64,000 bases of DNA from the NCBI GenBank assembly GCA_963724985.1, contig CAVRWV010000025.1, positions 1 through 64,000 of the forward strand, read 5' to 3'. This document shows positions 34,615 to 44,070 of the stretch, piece by piece. The notes under the pieces were generated by a model. That model did no database searches. It was not told the origin of the DNA and saw nothing but the letters and a program-made list of their open reading frames with translations. The DNA is from JAJPJE01 sp963724985. Lineage in GTDB: Bacteria > Acidobacteriota > Terriglobia > Terriglobales > Acidobacteriaceae. The first letter of the stretch is position 1. The number at the start of each line of letters is the position of its first letter. The translations under genes were made by a program, and so were the position numbers.

Positions 34615-37017
34615 TTACCGCATCGACTCTTCCACTTCGCTCAGCCAATCCGGACGTTTCAGGATTTCGCGCGGCTTGGGGCCATCCGCTGGACCGACGA
34701 TTCCGTCGCGCTCCATCAGATCGATGAGATGAGCAGCGCGCCCGTAACCGATCCGCAAACGACGCTGCAGCAGGGAAGTAGACGCCTTGCCGAACTCGAG
34801 GACCAGCTTCACTGCGTCCTGGAAGAGTTCGTCATTGTCCTCTTCGTCGCCCAAATCTCCGCCTTCGGAGCGGCCATTCTCATCCTTAGGAGCTTCAAGG
34901 AAGGCCTGTTGATACTGCGCCGCGCCCTGCGACTTCCAGAACTCGACCACTGCAGCAATTTCTTTTTCAGTCGTATAGGGCGCGTGCAGTCGATGCAATC
35001 GCGAAGAGCCCGAGGGTAGATACAACATGTCGCCGCGTCCAAGTAGAGCCTCTGAGCCGTTCGCGTCGAGGATGGTTCGGGAATCCACTTTCGTCGCCAC
35101 GCGGAACGAGATGCGAGCCGGGAAGTTTGCCTTGATCAGTCCAGTGATCACATCCACCGACGGGCGCTGCGTAGCCAGAATCATGTGAATGCCGACGGCG
35201 CGCGCCATCTGCGCCAGGCGCGTGATCGACTCTTCCACGTTCGACTGATCGAGCATCATCAGGTCGGCCAACTCGTCGATGATGATGACGATGTAAGGGA
35301 TCGGCCCTTCCTGCTGTTCTTCGCCGAACAGGCTGGGCGTCTTCTCTTCTTCGAACAGGTGATTGTATTGCGCGATATTGCGTACGCCGCGGCTCGCCAG
35401 CAGCTTCAACCGGCGTTCCATTTCGCGAACGGCGTTGCGCAGCGCGTAGGCAGCCAGTTTGGGCTCGGTAATGATTGGCGTATAAAGATGCGGGACGCCA
35501 TCGTAAACACCCAATTCCACGCGCTTCGGATCCACCATGATCATCCGCACCTGGTCGGGCGTGGCCTTGTACAGGATCGAAGCAATCATGGCGTTGATGG
35601 CCACGCTCTTGCCTGATCCGGTAGAACCGGCGATCAGTAAGTGAGGCATGGTCGCCAGATCGGCGACGTTGATGCGGCCGTTGATGTCTTTGCCGAGCGC
35701 CAGCGTGAGCTTCGACTTGGTTGCGTTGAACTCCGTGGACTCAACCATCTCACGGAGCCAGATGGTTTCGCGCTCGCGGTTCGGAACCTGGATGCCGACG
35801 GTCGACTTACCAGCCATGCGCTCGATCAGGATGCTCTCGGCACGCAGCGCCAAGCAGAGATCGTCGCACAGGCCGGTGATGCGGCTGTATTTGATGCCCG
35901 CCTCGGGCTTCATTTCAAAAGTAGTGACCACTGGACCGGGATTGATCTGCGTGATCTGACCGCGCACATCGAACTCCGCGCATTTTTCCGTCAGCACGCG
36001 TGCCAGGCTCTTCAGTTCGTCTTCATCGACGGCGAACTGCTCCGCCGGACGATTCAGCAACGCGCTGGAAGGCAGCTTGTAACCAGCATGCATCTTGGGC
36101 ATGGTGGTTTTGTTCTTCAGGTCTTCATCAGCGCGATTGGTGACCTCCGGAACGATCGCTTCCGGCGTACTGTTCGGCGCCGGTCCTGCGGCCGAGCGCG
36201 GCACTGGGCCGCGATCTTCTTCCAGCATGCGCTCGATGCCGGTCTTCTTAGTAGCTGTTGGCGTAACGGTGATCGGCGGAATAGGCGGCTGATCCTGAAG
36301 CCGCTTTTGCACCAGTTGTGTATTGACGACGGGCTTGGCCGCGCGGCGCTTTTCCAGTTCCTTGGCTGCTTGCGCCTTTTCGCGCGCACGCTTCCAGTCT
36401 TCAATGCGATCCCATGCCGCATATAAGAAGGAGAATCGCGCCGGGAACCACAGCTGGATTGACGTGAACGAGAAAGCGGTGCAGAGATACAGCGCAACGG
36501 CGATCGCCGCGATCGACACGATGTAAGCGCCGGCGAGGTTCAGGTAATGCACCAGAACGTCGGAGCTGATCCGGCCCAGCAGGCCTTCAGCCGGAATCGC
36601 ACGTGCCCAGCGGAAGTGCCAGGGCAATAGCGCCAGCAGCGCCGACGAAAACAGGACCAACGAAATCGATCCGAGGGTCTTCGCCAGGGGCGAAGTGACC
36701 GCACGCGACCGGAACCAGCGCTGCGCCAGAAACCCGAAGCAAACGGGAATCAGGAATGCGGAGACTCCGAACAATTGGAATACGAGGTCGCTGCCATAGG
36801 CGCCGACGGGTCCGATCCAATTCTGAGCAGGACGCGAAGGCAGGCGCAGGCCCGCAGTGTTGAACGACGAGTCGAGTGGCGAATAGGTGATGAGCGCAAG
36901 GAAAAGGAGGAGCGCGGAGACGAACAGGAGAAAGCCCACCAGCTCATTGAGCCGGCGGTTCCTGGTCGGCGTGAAGATCCGAGAAAAAAACTTCATGAAG
37001 GCGTGTTCGTGCTTCAC
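34615..37017 (-). CDS. ftsK: DNA translocase FtsK/SpoIIIE
   Basis: An 800-residue septal DNA pump. Four N-terminal membrane helices (about 25-185) precede a short charged linker (about 205-310, with coiled-coil-like KAREKAQAAKELEKRR). The alpha/beta motor has Walker A GSTGSGKSVAINAM and Walker B YIVIIIDELADLMM. The C-terminal gamma winged helix GKASTSLLQRRLRIGYGRAAHLI would read KOPS sites (listed in two parts: GKASTSLLQRRLRI, GYGRAAHLI). The linker is short compared with E. coli FtsK. An in-frame ATG at 36996 is an alternative start; neither has a clear ribosome site. Confidence 0.95.
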   Translation of the reverse strand: MKHEHAFMKFFSRIFTPTRNRRLNELVGFLLFVSALLLFLALITYSPLDSSFNTAGLRLPSRPAQNWIGPVGAYGSDLVFQLFGVSAFLIPVCFGFLAQRWFRSRAVTSPLAKTLGSISLVLFSSALLALLPWHFRWARAIPAEGLLGRISSDVLVHYLNLAGAYIVSIAAIAVALYLCTAFSFTSIQLWFPARFSFLYAAWDRIEDWKRAREKAQAAKELEKRRAAKPVVNTQLVQKRLQDQPPIPPITVTPTATKKTGIERMLEEDRGPVPRSAAGPAPNSTPEAIVPEVTNRADEDLKNKTTMPKMHAGYKLPSSALLNRPAEQFAVDEDELKSLARVLTEKCAEFDVRGQITQINPGPVVTTFEMKPEAGIKYSRITGLCDDLCLALRAESILIERMAGKSTVGIQVPNRERETIWLREMVESTEFNATKSKLTLALGKDINGRINVADLATMPHLLIAGSTGSGKSVAINAMIASILYKATPDQVRMIMVDPKRVELGVYDGVPHLYTPIITEPKLAAYALRNAVREMERRLKLLASRGVRNIAQYNHLFEEEKTPSLFGEEQQEGPIPYIVIIIDELADLMMLDQSNVEESITRLAQMARAVGIHMILATQRPSVDVITGLIKANFPARISFRVATKVDSRTILDANGSEALLGRGDMLYLPSGSSRLHRLHAPYTTEKEIAAVVEFWKSQGAAQYQQAFLEAPKDENGRSEGGDLGDEEDNDELFQDAVKLVLEFGKASTSLLQRRLRIGYGRAAHLIDLMERDGIVGPADGPKPREILKRPDWLSEVEESMR

Positions 37018-37295
37018 GGGGACACCGCTATTCGAAATCAGAGCTGCTTAAATAAGGACGCGAACTCCCGGCACAGTCCCAACGAAGCCGCACGAAGTAC
37101 ACCAGAGCAGGAGTCATTATGCCAAGAAATCGGCCCGACGTTGGGGAAAAAGAAGGACAGGGGTGACCGCTGGGGTGCATTGCCCAGGTGGACACGACTA
37201 AGTCTTTCCGTATCTGGGACTTGGTATCGCTTTGGAATGGCATGCATGAGGCTCGCGTAGATCCTTCTTTCGCCGGCCATGGCGTCCCAATCACA

Positions 37296-37752
37296 ATGGC
37301 ATGCATGTTGACTCTCGCTACATTGCAAAAGCTGATCAGTGAGGAATCGAGTCGCCGCGACCAGATCCGGCAGCATCTTGAAGCCGCACTTGAACTATTG
37401 ATGACGCCGTCGGTCTCGTCCGGATCCATCGCGGTCGCCGCTCCTGAAATCAGGTCGTGAGCCCAAGACTGTAGCGCAACCCGCGCCTCCGCGCACACCC
37501 GAGCGCCGTCACTATATGGAAAAGATCGTCGCGCTGTTGCTTGCCGCAAATCGTCCTATGAGCCCAGCCGAGTTGCGCGATGAGATCCGAAAAGAGATGC
37601 CGACTACCACACGCGAGGCGCTTGAGCGGGCGATCTGGCTGGAGCTACGCAAAGACAAGCCACGGCTCGCACGATTGGGTGAGGGCAAGTACGGCCTGCC
37701 CGAGTGGCGCTATCGATGGATTACGGATGGAGCGTTGCAGACGAAGTCGTAG
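37296..37752 (+). pseudogene. Small helix + winged-helix-like protein, apparently frameshifted
   Basis: The first frame (ATG 37296 to TGA 37458) gives a helical segment LQKLISEESSRRDQIRQHLEAALELL (split: LQKLISEESSRRDQ, IRQHLEAALELL). The second frame (open from 37405 to 37752) continues with PKTVAQPAPPRTPERRHY and a winged-helix-like part KIVALLLAANRPMSPAELRD then RLGEGKYGLPEWRY. A single shift between 37405 and 37458 would join them into ~150 residues. Alternatively the 78-residue frame from ATG 37516 is a gene by itself. I do not recognise a named family. Confidence 0.45.
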
Positions 37753-37762
37753 AAGCCGGCGC

Positions 37763-38344
37763 TTACCGCGGATCCCGGCTGATCCATCTTTCCTCGGCCG
37801 CGACCGGAGTGTTTAAAACCATGTCCAGCAGTTCTTCGGGATCGGCGGAACAGCGAATCAGCTTGCGGTTGGATGCTTTCAGGAATTGTTCCGCCACAGC
37901 GTGGTCCAGGAACTGCAGCAGCGAATCATAGAAACCCTCGACATTCAGCAGGCCGCAGGGCTTTGGATGCAGTTGAAGCTGCGCCCAGGTTACGATCTCG
38001 CAGAACTCTTCCAAGGTTCCGTAGCCGCCGGGCAGAGCAATGAAGCCTTCAGAAAGATCGGCCATCAGGGCTTTGCGTTCATGCATGGATTCCACAATGC
38101 GCAAATCTTTCAGGTGCTGGTGAGCAACTTCCTTGTGAACCAGGAAGCGTGGGATCACGCCGATGACATCGCCGCCGTGCTCGAGCACCGAATCGGCAAT
38201 CAGGCCCATCAGTCCGACGTTGCCTCCGCCGTAGACAAGGCCAATTTTCCGCTTGGCAAGAATCTTCCCCAACTTCACTGCGGTTCTGGCATAACTCGGG
38301 CGCGCACCGGTGCTCGAGCCGCAGAAGACGCAGACGCGTTTCAC
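37763..38344 (-). CDS. LOG-family (TIGR00730) protein
   Basis: A 193-residue Rossmann-like protein with GGGNVGLMG and PGGYGTLEE, the nucleotide-binding signature of LOG cytokinin-activating phosphoribohydrolases and their bacterial homologues. The start is GTG 38344, which overlaps the uppP stop in a GTGA quartet; a longer frame upstream is antisense-like and lies inside uppP. In bacteria many LOG proteins hydrolyse purine monophosphates, and the physiological substrate is unsettled. Confidence 0.92.
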   Translation of the reverse strand: MKRVCVFCGSSTGARPSYARTAVKLGKILAKRKIGLVYGGGNVGLMGLIADSVLEHGGDVIGVIPRFLVHKEVAHQHLKDLRIVESMHERKALMADLSEGFIALPGGYGTLEEFCEIVTWAQLQLHPKPCGLLNVEGFYDSLLQFLDHAVAEQFLKASNRKLIRCSADPEELLDMVLNTPVAAEERWISRDPR

Positions 38345-39219
38345 GCAGCCGCTCCGCGCAGAGCCCAGATCAGCACGGCCGTTCCTACGATGATCCGGTA
38401 TACGGCGAAGGGAACGAATCCGCGGGTGCGCACCCAGCGCATGAACCACGCAACCACGATGTACGCAACGATGAACGAGACCACGAAGCCAATGGCGAGC
38501 GTAATCCATTCATGCGGATTCGACGGAGCTGCGCCAATGGGCAACCCGGTGGTCTTCGAGGGCCGCATGGATTTCAGCAGGTCGTAGCAGGTGGCGGCCA
38601 CCATAGTTGGAATCGAAACGAAGAAAGAGAATTCGAGCGCCGCCGATCGCGACATGCCGGCAAGTTGCCCGGCGGCGATCGTTGACATCGACCGCGACGT
38701 GCCGGGGAAAACAGCAGAAGTGATCTGGCACAATCCGATCCAGATGGCTTGGCCTACGCTCATGTCCTGAACATCGGTTGTGCGCAGCGGAATCATTTTA
38801 CGTTCATAGAGAGCATCAACGATCCACATGACGATGCCGCCGACCACAAGCGAAGTGCCCATGATGATCAGGCTCTCGAGATGCTTGCCGATGACCTTGG
38901 TCAGCAGGAACGCAGGAATCGCGGTGCAGACAAAGGCAATGAGCGTCAGAGTCAGCGGGTGATCCCAAACAGATTTGTCGCCGCGCGGACCGTGTGGGAA
39001 CGTCGAGATGAAATCGACGATACGCTTACGAAAGTAGATGGGCAGACACAGGATGGCGCCGAGTTGGATGACGATGGAGAACATCTTCCAATAGCCGTTG
39101 CCGAGGTCCATTCCGAGTGATGCCTCGGAGATGCGCAGGTGCGCGGTGGAGCTGACGGGAAGAAATTCGGTTAAGCCTTCAATGACACCCAGCAGAAGTG
39201 CGAGCAGGTAATCGGTCAA
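38341..39219 (-). CDS. uppP: Undecaprenyl-diphosphatase
   Basis: A 292-residue inner-membrane protein that dephosphorylates undecaprenyl diphosphate to recycle the lipid carrier of peptidoglycan. GVIEGLTEFLPVSSTAHLRI and VFPGTSRSMSTI are the two BacA/UppP signature loops, with the catalytic Glu, Ser and Arg. About eight membrane helices. It is coupled to the LOG gene by a 4 bp overlap. Confidence 0.96.
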   Translation of the reverse strand: MTDYLLALLLGVIEGLTEFLPVSSTAHLRISEASLGMDLGNGYWKMFSIVIQLGAILCLPIYFRKRIVDFISTFPHGPRGDKSVWDHPLTLTLIAFVCTAIPAFLLTKVIGKHLESLIIMGTSLVVGGIVMWIVDALYERKMIPLRTTDVQDMSVGQAIWIGLCQITSAVFPGTSRSMSTIAAGQLAGMSRSAALEFSFFVSIPTMVAATCYDLLKSMRPSKTTGLPIGAAPSNPHEWITLAIGFVVSFIVAYIVVAWFMRWVRTRGFVPFAVYRIIVGTAVLIWALRGAAA

Positions 39220-39286
39220 ACGTCCTCCGGCGCACTAGCCGTGTCCACCTAGCGAAAAAGAGATGGGGCCCGGCAGAAAGCAATGA

Positions 39287-40220
39287 CTACTGAACCGCGT
39301 TTCCATACACGGCCATTTTCTGATCCACCATGTATATCAGAGTCTGCGCGCGATACGCCCAGTCGCTCTGTGGATTCTTGTCGATGGCGCGCTGCGCAAA
39401 CTGTTTGGCATTGGCAGTGGCAGCGTCGATTAATTTCTGCTCGGCATTGTTGGTTTTGTATAACTCGACCAACGCAGCCTGGCGATAAGCCGCGTCGTAC
39501 ATCGCCTCGGAATAGGCAGGCGAGTCGGGATGATCGCTGGCGTACTTCAGGTAGACCTGGGTTTCTTTCTCCGGACATTCCGGCAATCCCTGCCAGTCTC
39601 CGCACAACTTGTTCTGAACGAGATGGAACGCCGCCAATTCGGACCACTTGGTGCGCGCGAAATTTCTTCATCACCTGCCGCATTGCGTCTTCGGGGATAT
39701 CCGGTGTGAGCGTTGGATCGCGGTCTTTCGCAGACGGACGGCTGCGATAGTCCTCGACGTCGAGCTGCCAGCGGATGTCGGCAGCGCGATAGAGGGCTTC
39801 GCCCGCTAACGGCGAGTTGGGGAAATATTCCTGCGTGCGCGCGTACATGCGCATCGCATCCTGGGCAGCGCCGTTGCGCCCGCCACGACGGCTGGCTTCG
39901 TGCTCGCTATCGGAAGCGGCACCAAAGAGGACTTGATCGCCGTTCGGTGTGGAGGTGGTGACCGCGCCTTTATCGAGAATCCATCCGGTCACGTCGCGCT
40001 CAGGGGTGATAGAGGCGAGCACATGCAACCAGTTCGGAGTTCGATCGAGAATCGCAACTTCACGCCCGCGCGTGATGTCGGCGAGCCTGGTGGAAGTCTC
40101 ATCGGGATTGAGATAAATGTGCGCAACGCGGATCATGATGCCGTGATCGGCGGCGCGCGCCGAAAGAATGCAGCTCAGCAAAATGAAAGTAGCGCACAGC
40201 GGCATACGCAGAGATTTCAC
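39287..40220 (-). pseudogene. Exported SH3/TPR-like protein with a frameshift
   Basis: GTG 40220 follows GGAGG six bases upstream. A signal peptide (MKSLRMPLCATFILLSCILS, Ala-Arg-Ala cleavage) leads into a bacterial SH3 domain (VAHIYLNPDETSTRLADI, GREVAILDRTPNWLHVL). A helical repeat part with YFPNSPLAGEALYRAADIRW follows. At about 39650-39660 the frame must shift by one base inside a CGCGCGC run to continue as ARTKWSELAAF, KYASDHPDSPAYSEAMYDAA and QSDWAYRAQTLIYMVDQK, ending at 39287. Both halves are well preserved, so a sequencing error or a fresh mutation is likely. Confidence 0.75.
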
Positions 40221-40300
40221 GGTCTTCCTCCAAACAGCCCGAGCATTCCAACACAAATGCGTACCAGCAGTTTCGAACAGATATTCGGTCTCGACAAGGG

Positions 40301-41275
40301 TTAAGCCGGATCTTCGCGAATGATCTCGGCGAGCAACTCCGGCGCAATGTTTCCGCCGCTGATCACGATGACATAGTTCCCGGTAGATGGGAGCTGATCT
40401 GCATGGAAAAGGAATCCGGCAAAAGTTACGGCGCCACTGGGTTCGACAACCAGTTTTGCTTCCAGCGCGAGCTTGCGAATCGCCGCGCGGATTTCATCTT
40501 CGGAGACCGTAATGATCTTGTCGACGTACTGCGAAATGTGCTGAAAGTTGATCTCGCCGACTGATTGCGTGCGCAGCCCGTCCGCCAGTGTGCGGCTCAC
40601 CTGCTCGGCCGGAATCTCCACGACATGGCCCGCACGAAGGCTCTGCTGGGCATCATTCGCGAGTTCCGGTTCGACGCCGATAACGTTGATGTTCGGATTC
40701 GAAAGCTTCAGACCGGCGGCGACCCCGCTGATCAATCCGCCTCCGCCAACCGGACACAGCACCGTCTCGACGTCCGGCAGATCTTCGAGAATCTCCAGGG
40801 CGATGGTGCCTTGGCCAGCGATGATCATTTCGTCGTTGTAAGGAGGAATGATCTGGTAATGATGTCGTTGCGCGAGTTCTTCGGCTTTGGCTTTGCGTTC
40901 GTCACTACCAGGCCCAACGAAGACGATCTCTGCGCCATACCCGCGCGTAGCCGCGACCTTAATCTTCGGAGCATTTTCCGGCATAACGATGATCGCTTTG
41001 GCGCCGAGTTCGCGAGCCGCGTATGCAACCCCCTGGGCATGATTGCCGCTGGAGTAGCTGATCACGCCGTGACCGCGCTGCTCGACAGTCAGGGATGCGA
41101 TCTTGTTGAATGCGCCGCGGATTTTGAATGCGCCGATTGGCTGGAAGTTCTCTGGCTTGAGGTAAAGCGTTCGTCCGCTGAGAGGCTGCGAGTATTTCAG
41201 AAGTGGCGTCCGTGCAGCTACGCCAGCAATTCGGGACTGCGCAGCCTTGATGTCAGCCAGAGTAACGATGGCCAG
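40301..41275 (-). CDS. Threonine/serine dehydratase-like PLP enzyme, start codon unclear
   Basis: About 322-325 residues of a fold-II PLP enzyme (IlvA-catabolic, TdcB or serine-racemase type). PENFQPIGAFKIRGAF carries the PLP lysine, SSGNHAQG binds the substrate carboxylate and PVGGGGLISG the phosphate. Family homology extends to VTLADIKAAQSRIAG, but the frame there has no ATG, GTG or TTG before an upstream stop. The options are CTG 41275 or ATC 41269. The first ordinary start (GTG at 41065) would delete the PLP lysine and is wrong. There is no C-terminal ACT domain, so allosteric isoleucine control is unlikely. Confidence 0.85.
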   Translation of the reverse strand: MAIVTLADIKAAQSRIAGVAARTPLLKYSQPLSGRTLYLKPENFQPIGAFKIRGAFNKIASLTVEQRGHGVISYSSGNHAQGVAYAARELGAKAIIVMPENAPKIKVAATRGYGAEIVFVGPGSDERKAKAEELAQRHHYQIIPPYNDEMIIAGQGTIALEILEDLPDVETVLCPVGGGGLISGVAAGLKLSNPNINVIGVEPELANDAQQSLRAGHVVEIPAEQVSRTLADGLRTQSVGEINFQHISQYVDKIITVSEDEIRAAIRKLALEAKLVVEPSGAVTFAGFLFHADQLPSTGNYVIVISGGNIAPELLAEIIREDPA

Positions 41276-41282
41276 GAACCTC

Positions 41283-41391
41283 TTTTCACGTTTATCGTTT
41301 CACGAAAAGCGAAAGAAGAAACTATACGGGAGATTTCGTTCCAAGATCCGGCGCCAGGAACGCGAAACACGAAACGTGAAACTCGAAACCG
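41283..41391. repeat. Inverted array of GAAACNN heptamers
   Basis: The right arm (41364-41391) is GAAACAC, GAAACGT, GAAACTC, GAAACCG: four exact 7 bp units. The left side (41283-41303) holds the complementary GTTTATC and GTTTCAC within TTTTCACGTTTATCGTTTCA. The array lies between the RNase J stop (3 bp away) and the dehydratase start, in the same style as the octamer arrays but with another unit. Confidence 0.8.
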
Positions 41392-41394
41392 TTT

Positions 41395-43062
41395 TCAGAT
41401 CTCCAGAATCACCGGCATGATCAGCGGACGCCGCGAAGTGTTCTTGGCGATGTAGCGCTTCAGGTCCTGGCGGATCTTTTCCTTGATCAGCCCGTAGTCG
41501 GCTTTTTCTTCGGCGCTCGAAAGCTCCAACGTGTTGACTACGACGTTGCGTGCTTCATCCATGAATCCGTTTTCGCCGATCGCAGCGAAACCGCGAGTCA
41601 CAATCTCAGGAGGAGTCTCGACGCGTCCAGTCAGCTTGTTGATGGCAATGATGGGCAGCACGATGCCGTCTTCACTGATATGGCGCCGGTCGCGAATAAT
41701 CAACTCTTCCACCACATCGCCCTGGGAATTCGAGTCGATGCAGCGGCGTCCAACGGCGACTTTACCGGCCTTGCGCGCGCCGAGTTCGTCGAACTCGAGC
41801 ACGTCGCCGCTTTCGATCATCAGAACTTGTCCGACAGCGCCGTGCATGCTCTGCGCCAATTCGGCATGGCGCTTCAGTTGGCGATATTCGCCGTGGATCG
41901 GAATGAAATAGCGCGGCTTCACCAGGTTAATGACGAGCTTGAGTTCTTCCTGGCTGGCGTGCCCGCTAACGTGTATCGGCGGGTTCGAGCCGTCGTCATA
42001 AATGACGTGCGCTTCGCGGCGGAAGAGATGATCGACCATTCTGTAGATGGCTTTTTCATTGCCAGGGATGATGCGCGAGGAAAGCACGACCGTATCGCCG
42101 GTTTCGATCTTTGCGTGCTTGTGATTATCAACGGCAGCGCGCGAGAGCGCCGACATGGGCTCTCCCTGCGTGCCGGAGATCATGACGCAAACGCGTTCTG
42201 GCGCATATTTCTTGATGTCCCCTGGGTGGATGAGAAGCCCGTCAGGGACGTCGATATATCCGAGATCCTGCGCGATTTCCGTCGATTCGTTCATCGAGCG
42301 GCCTACGAGCGCAACCTTGCGGCCATGCTCCATCGCCATTTCAATGGCCAACTTAATGCGATGAATTGACGACGAGAAACAGGAGATAAACAGGCGGCGT
42401 TCGGTACGCGCGAAGACCTCGTCGAACTTGCGGCGCACGGCGCGTTCGCTGGGCGTGTAGCCGGGGCGCTCGACATTGGTTGAGTCCTGGAAGAGCGCCA
42501 GTACACCTTCTTTGCCGTACTCGGCGAAGCTGTGCAGGTCGAAGAGTCGATTGTCCGTGGGAGTCGGATCGACCTTGAAATCGCCAGTATGAATAATGAT
42601 GCCGATCGGGGTGTGGATCGCCAGCGCAACGCAATCAACCAGGGAATGTGTCACCTGGATCGGATGGACCGTGAACGGGCCGATCTTGACGCGGTCCCCG
42701 GCGCGAATCTCAATCAGCTTGGCGTCATCGAGTAGCCCGTGCTCTTCGAGTTTGCCCTCGACGTAAGCGAGGGTGAATTCGGTGCCGTAGACCGGAACGT
42801 TCAGTTCGGCAAGGACCGAGGGCAGTCCGCCAATGTGGTCTTCATGACCGTGCGTAAGAATGATGGCACGAACATGATCGCGGTTCTCGAGCAGATAGGT
42901 GATGTCGGGAACGACGATGTCGACGCCCAGGAGTTCGGCTTCGGGGAACATCAGTCCGGCGTCGATGACGATAATGTCATCGGCCCAGCGGACGGCCATG
43001 CAGTTCATCCCGAACTCGCCCAGGCCGCCGAGAGGAACGATATGGAGTTTCCCGGTAGGCAT
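41395..43062 (-). CDS. rnj: Ribonuclease J
   Basis: A 555-residue metallo-beta-lactamase/beta-CASP nuclease for mRNA decay and rRNA maturation. LTHGHEDHIGGLP gives the HxHxDH zinc ligands, HTGDFKVDPTP and ISGTQGEPMSAL are RNase J signatures, and HVSGHASQEELK is a beta-CASP motif. The C-terminal domain follows. The start is ATG 43062 (MPTGKLHIVPLGGLGEFG); 18 further in-frame codons upstream look non-family. Confidence 0.95.
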   Translation of the reverse strand: MPTGKLHIVPLGGLGEFGMNCMAVRWADDIIVIDAGLMFPEAELLGVDIVVPDITYLLENRDHVRAIILTHGHEDHIGGLPSVLAELNVPVYGTEFTLAYVEGKLEEHGLLDDAKLIEIRAGDRVKIGPFTVHPIQVTHSLVDCVALAIHTPIGIIIHTGDFKVDPTPTDNRLFDLHSFAEYGKEGVLALFQDSTNVERPGYTPSERAVRRKFDEVFARTERRLFISCFSSSIHRIKLAIEMAMEHGRKVALVGRSMNESTEIAQDLGYIDVPDGLLIHPGDIKKYAPERVCVMISGTQGEPMSALSRAAVDNHKHAKIETGDTVVLSSRIIPGNEKAIYRMVDHLFRREAHVIYDDGSNPPIHVSGHASQEELKLVINLVKPRYFIPIHGEYRQLKRHAELAQSMHGAVGQVLMIESGDVLEFDELGARKAGKVAVGRRCIDSNSQGDVVEELIIRDRRHISEDGIVLPIIAINKLTGRVETPPEIVTRGFAAIGENGFMDEARNVVVNTLELSSAEEKADYGLIKEKIRQDLKRYIAKNTSRRPLIMPVILEI

Positions 43063-43149
43063 CAAAACACTTGATGCTAGCACATGCAACTGCCTCCTTG
43101 CCCTCAGGCTCGGCATCTAATCAGTAGTTCTGGCGTAAACTGGGGACCA

Positions 43150-43848
43150 ATGGCTCTGCTCAATAAAACGTGGCTGCGCGTCAGGGTAGAGAATGCCCTG
43201 AAGAAGGGACTCACGCAGGCATATGAGACCGTGAAAGTCGATCCGCAGCATTACTTGCTGCACCTGCAGGTCGCTCACGGTCTGCCGGTTACCACCTTTC
43301 GCGGTATCTACTCCGTTCCGATCGCGCAGATCGATGACATCGCTGCGCAAACCGTTCGTGCAGGCATGAAGATGGCAATGGTTGAAGGCGCGGGGCTGGG
43401 GATCGGCGGCATGCTGACGGTGGTTCCGGATCTGAGCTTCCTGGCCGTGATTACGCTGCGCACGATCCAGAAGCTGAGCCTGCTATATGGATTCGAATAC
43501 AACACCGACGAAGAAATGGCCGATTTGTGGGTCGCGGCCGCGAGCGCCGCGGGCGTCGATATCAGCCGCGAACTGATGGAAAAGCAGGTTGTCAGCAAGT
43601 TTGTACCGCGAGTGATCCAGGCCATGGCCGCGCAGGCCAGCAAAGAAGCGGTAGAGAAGTGGGCAGGTCGCGTGATTCCGGTCCTAAGCTCAGTAATCGG
43701 CGCCGGATTGAATTACTTCTTCGTGCGCGCGTGGAGTGAGCGGGCGATCAAGCACTTCCGCGAGAGACACATCGCGGTTCGCGACAAGATGGCTGGTGGC
43801 GAGATCCCGTTCGTCGGTGCGCCGCACGAACTTAGCTCGGGAAGCTGA
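43150..43848 (+). CDS. EcsC-family protein
   Basis: A 232-residue protein of the EcsC family, whose molecular role is unknown. It has the glycine-rich amphipathic segment MVEGAGLGIGGMLTVVPDLS, RTIQKLSLLYGFEY and VIPVLSSVIGAGLNYFFVR, which may touch the membrane. The start is ATG 43150 rather than an upstream frame start at 43084. It is divergent from RNase J. Confidence 0.85.
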   Translation: MALLNKTWLRVRVENALKKGLTQAYETVKVDPQHYLLHLQVAHGLPVTTFRGIYSVPIAQIDDIAAQTVRAGMKMAMVEGAGLGIGGMLTVVPDLSFLAVITLRTIQKLSLLYGFEYNTDEEMADLWVAAASAAGVDISRELMEKQVVSKFVPRVIQAMAAQASKEAVEKWAGRVIPVLSSVIGAGLNYFFVRAWSERAIKHFRERHIAVRDKMAGGEIPFVGAPHELSSGS

Positions 43849-43869
43849 CGGCTTTCCGCAGGAGGTCGC

Positions 43870-44070
43870 GTGGAAATCCAAAAATATATCGAGTCCATTC
43901 CGCCGAGCCTGGCCAATACAGCTCACGTGAAAACAATTTTCGGCGAACCCGTAGAAGCGCACGGAAGAACAATTATTCCCGTCGCCCGGGTGCAGTACGG
44001 ATTTGGCGGAGGTTCGGGCGGCGGCTCCATGGGCGCTCGCGCAGAAAGCGAACGGCAGCGACAGGGGGAA
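43870..44070 (+). pseudogene. Truncated GerW/YtfJ-family gene
   Basis: GTG 43870 after AGGAGG starts the N-terminal ~66 residues of a GerW-family (YtfJ) protein: TIFGEPVEAHGRTIIPVARV and YGFGGGSGGGSMGARAE. A normal member continues after its glycine-rich loop into a conserved C-terminal half. Here the frame instead runs antisense through Rhs-like DNA from about 44070. The 3' half of the gene is gone. Confidence 0.7.

Noticed and set aside
41065..41067. GTG as start of the dehydratase
   Set aside because: It would remove the PLP-lysine region (GAFKIRGAF), which is in frame upstream.
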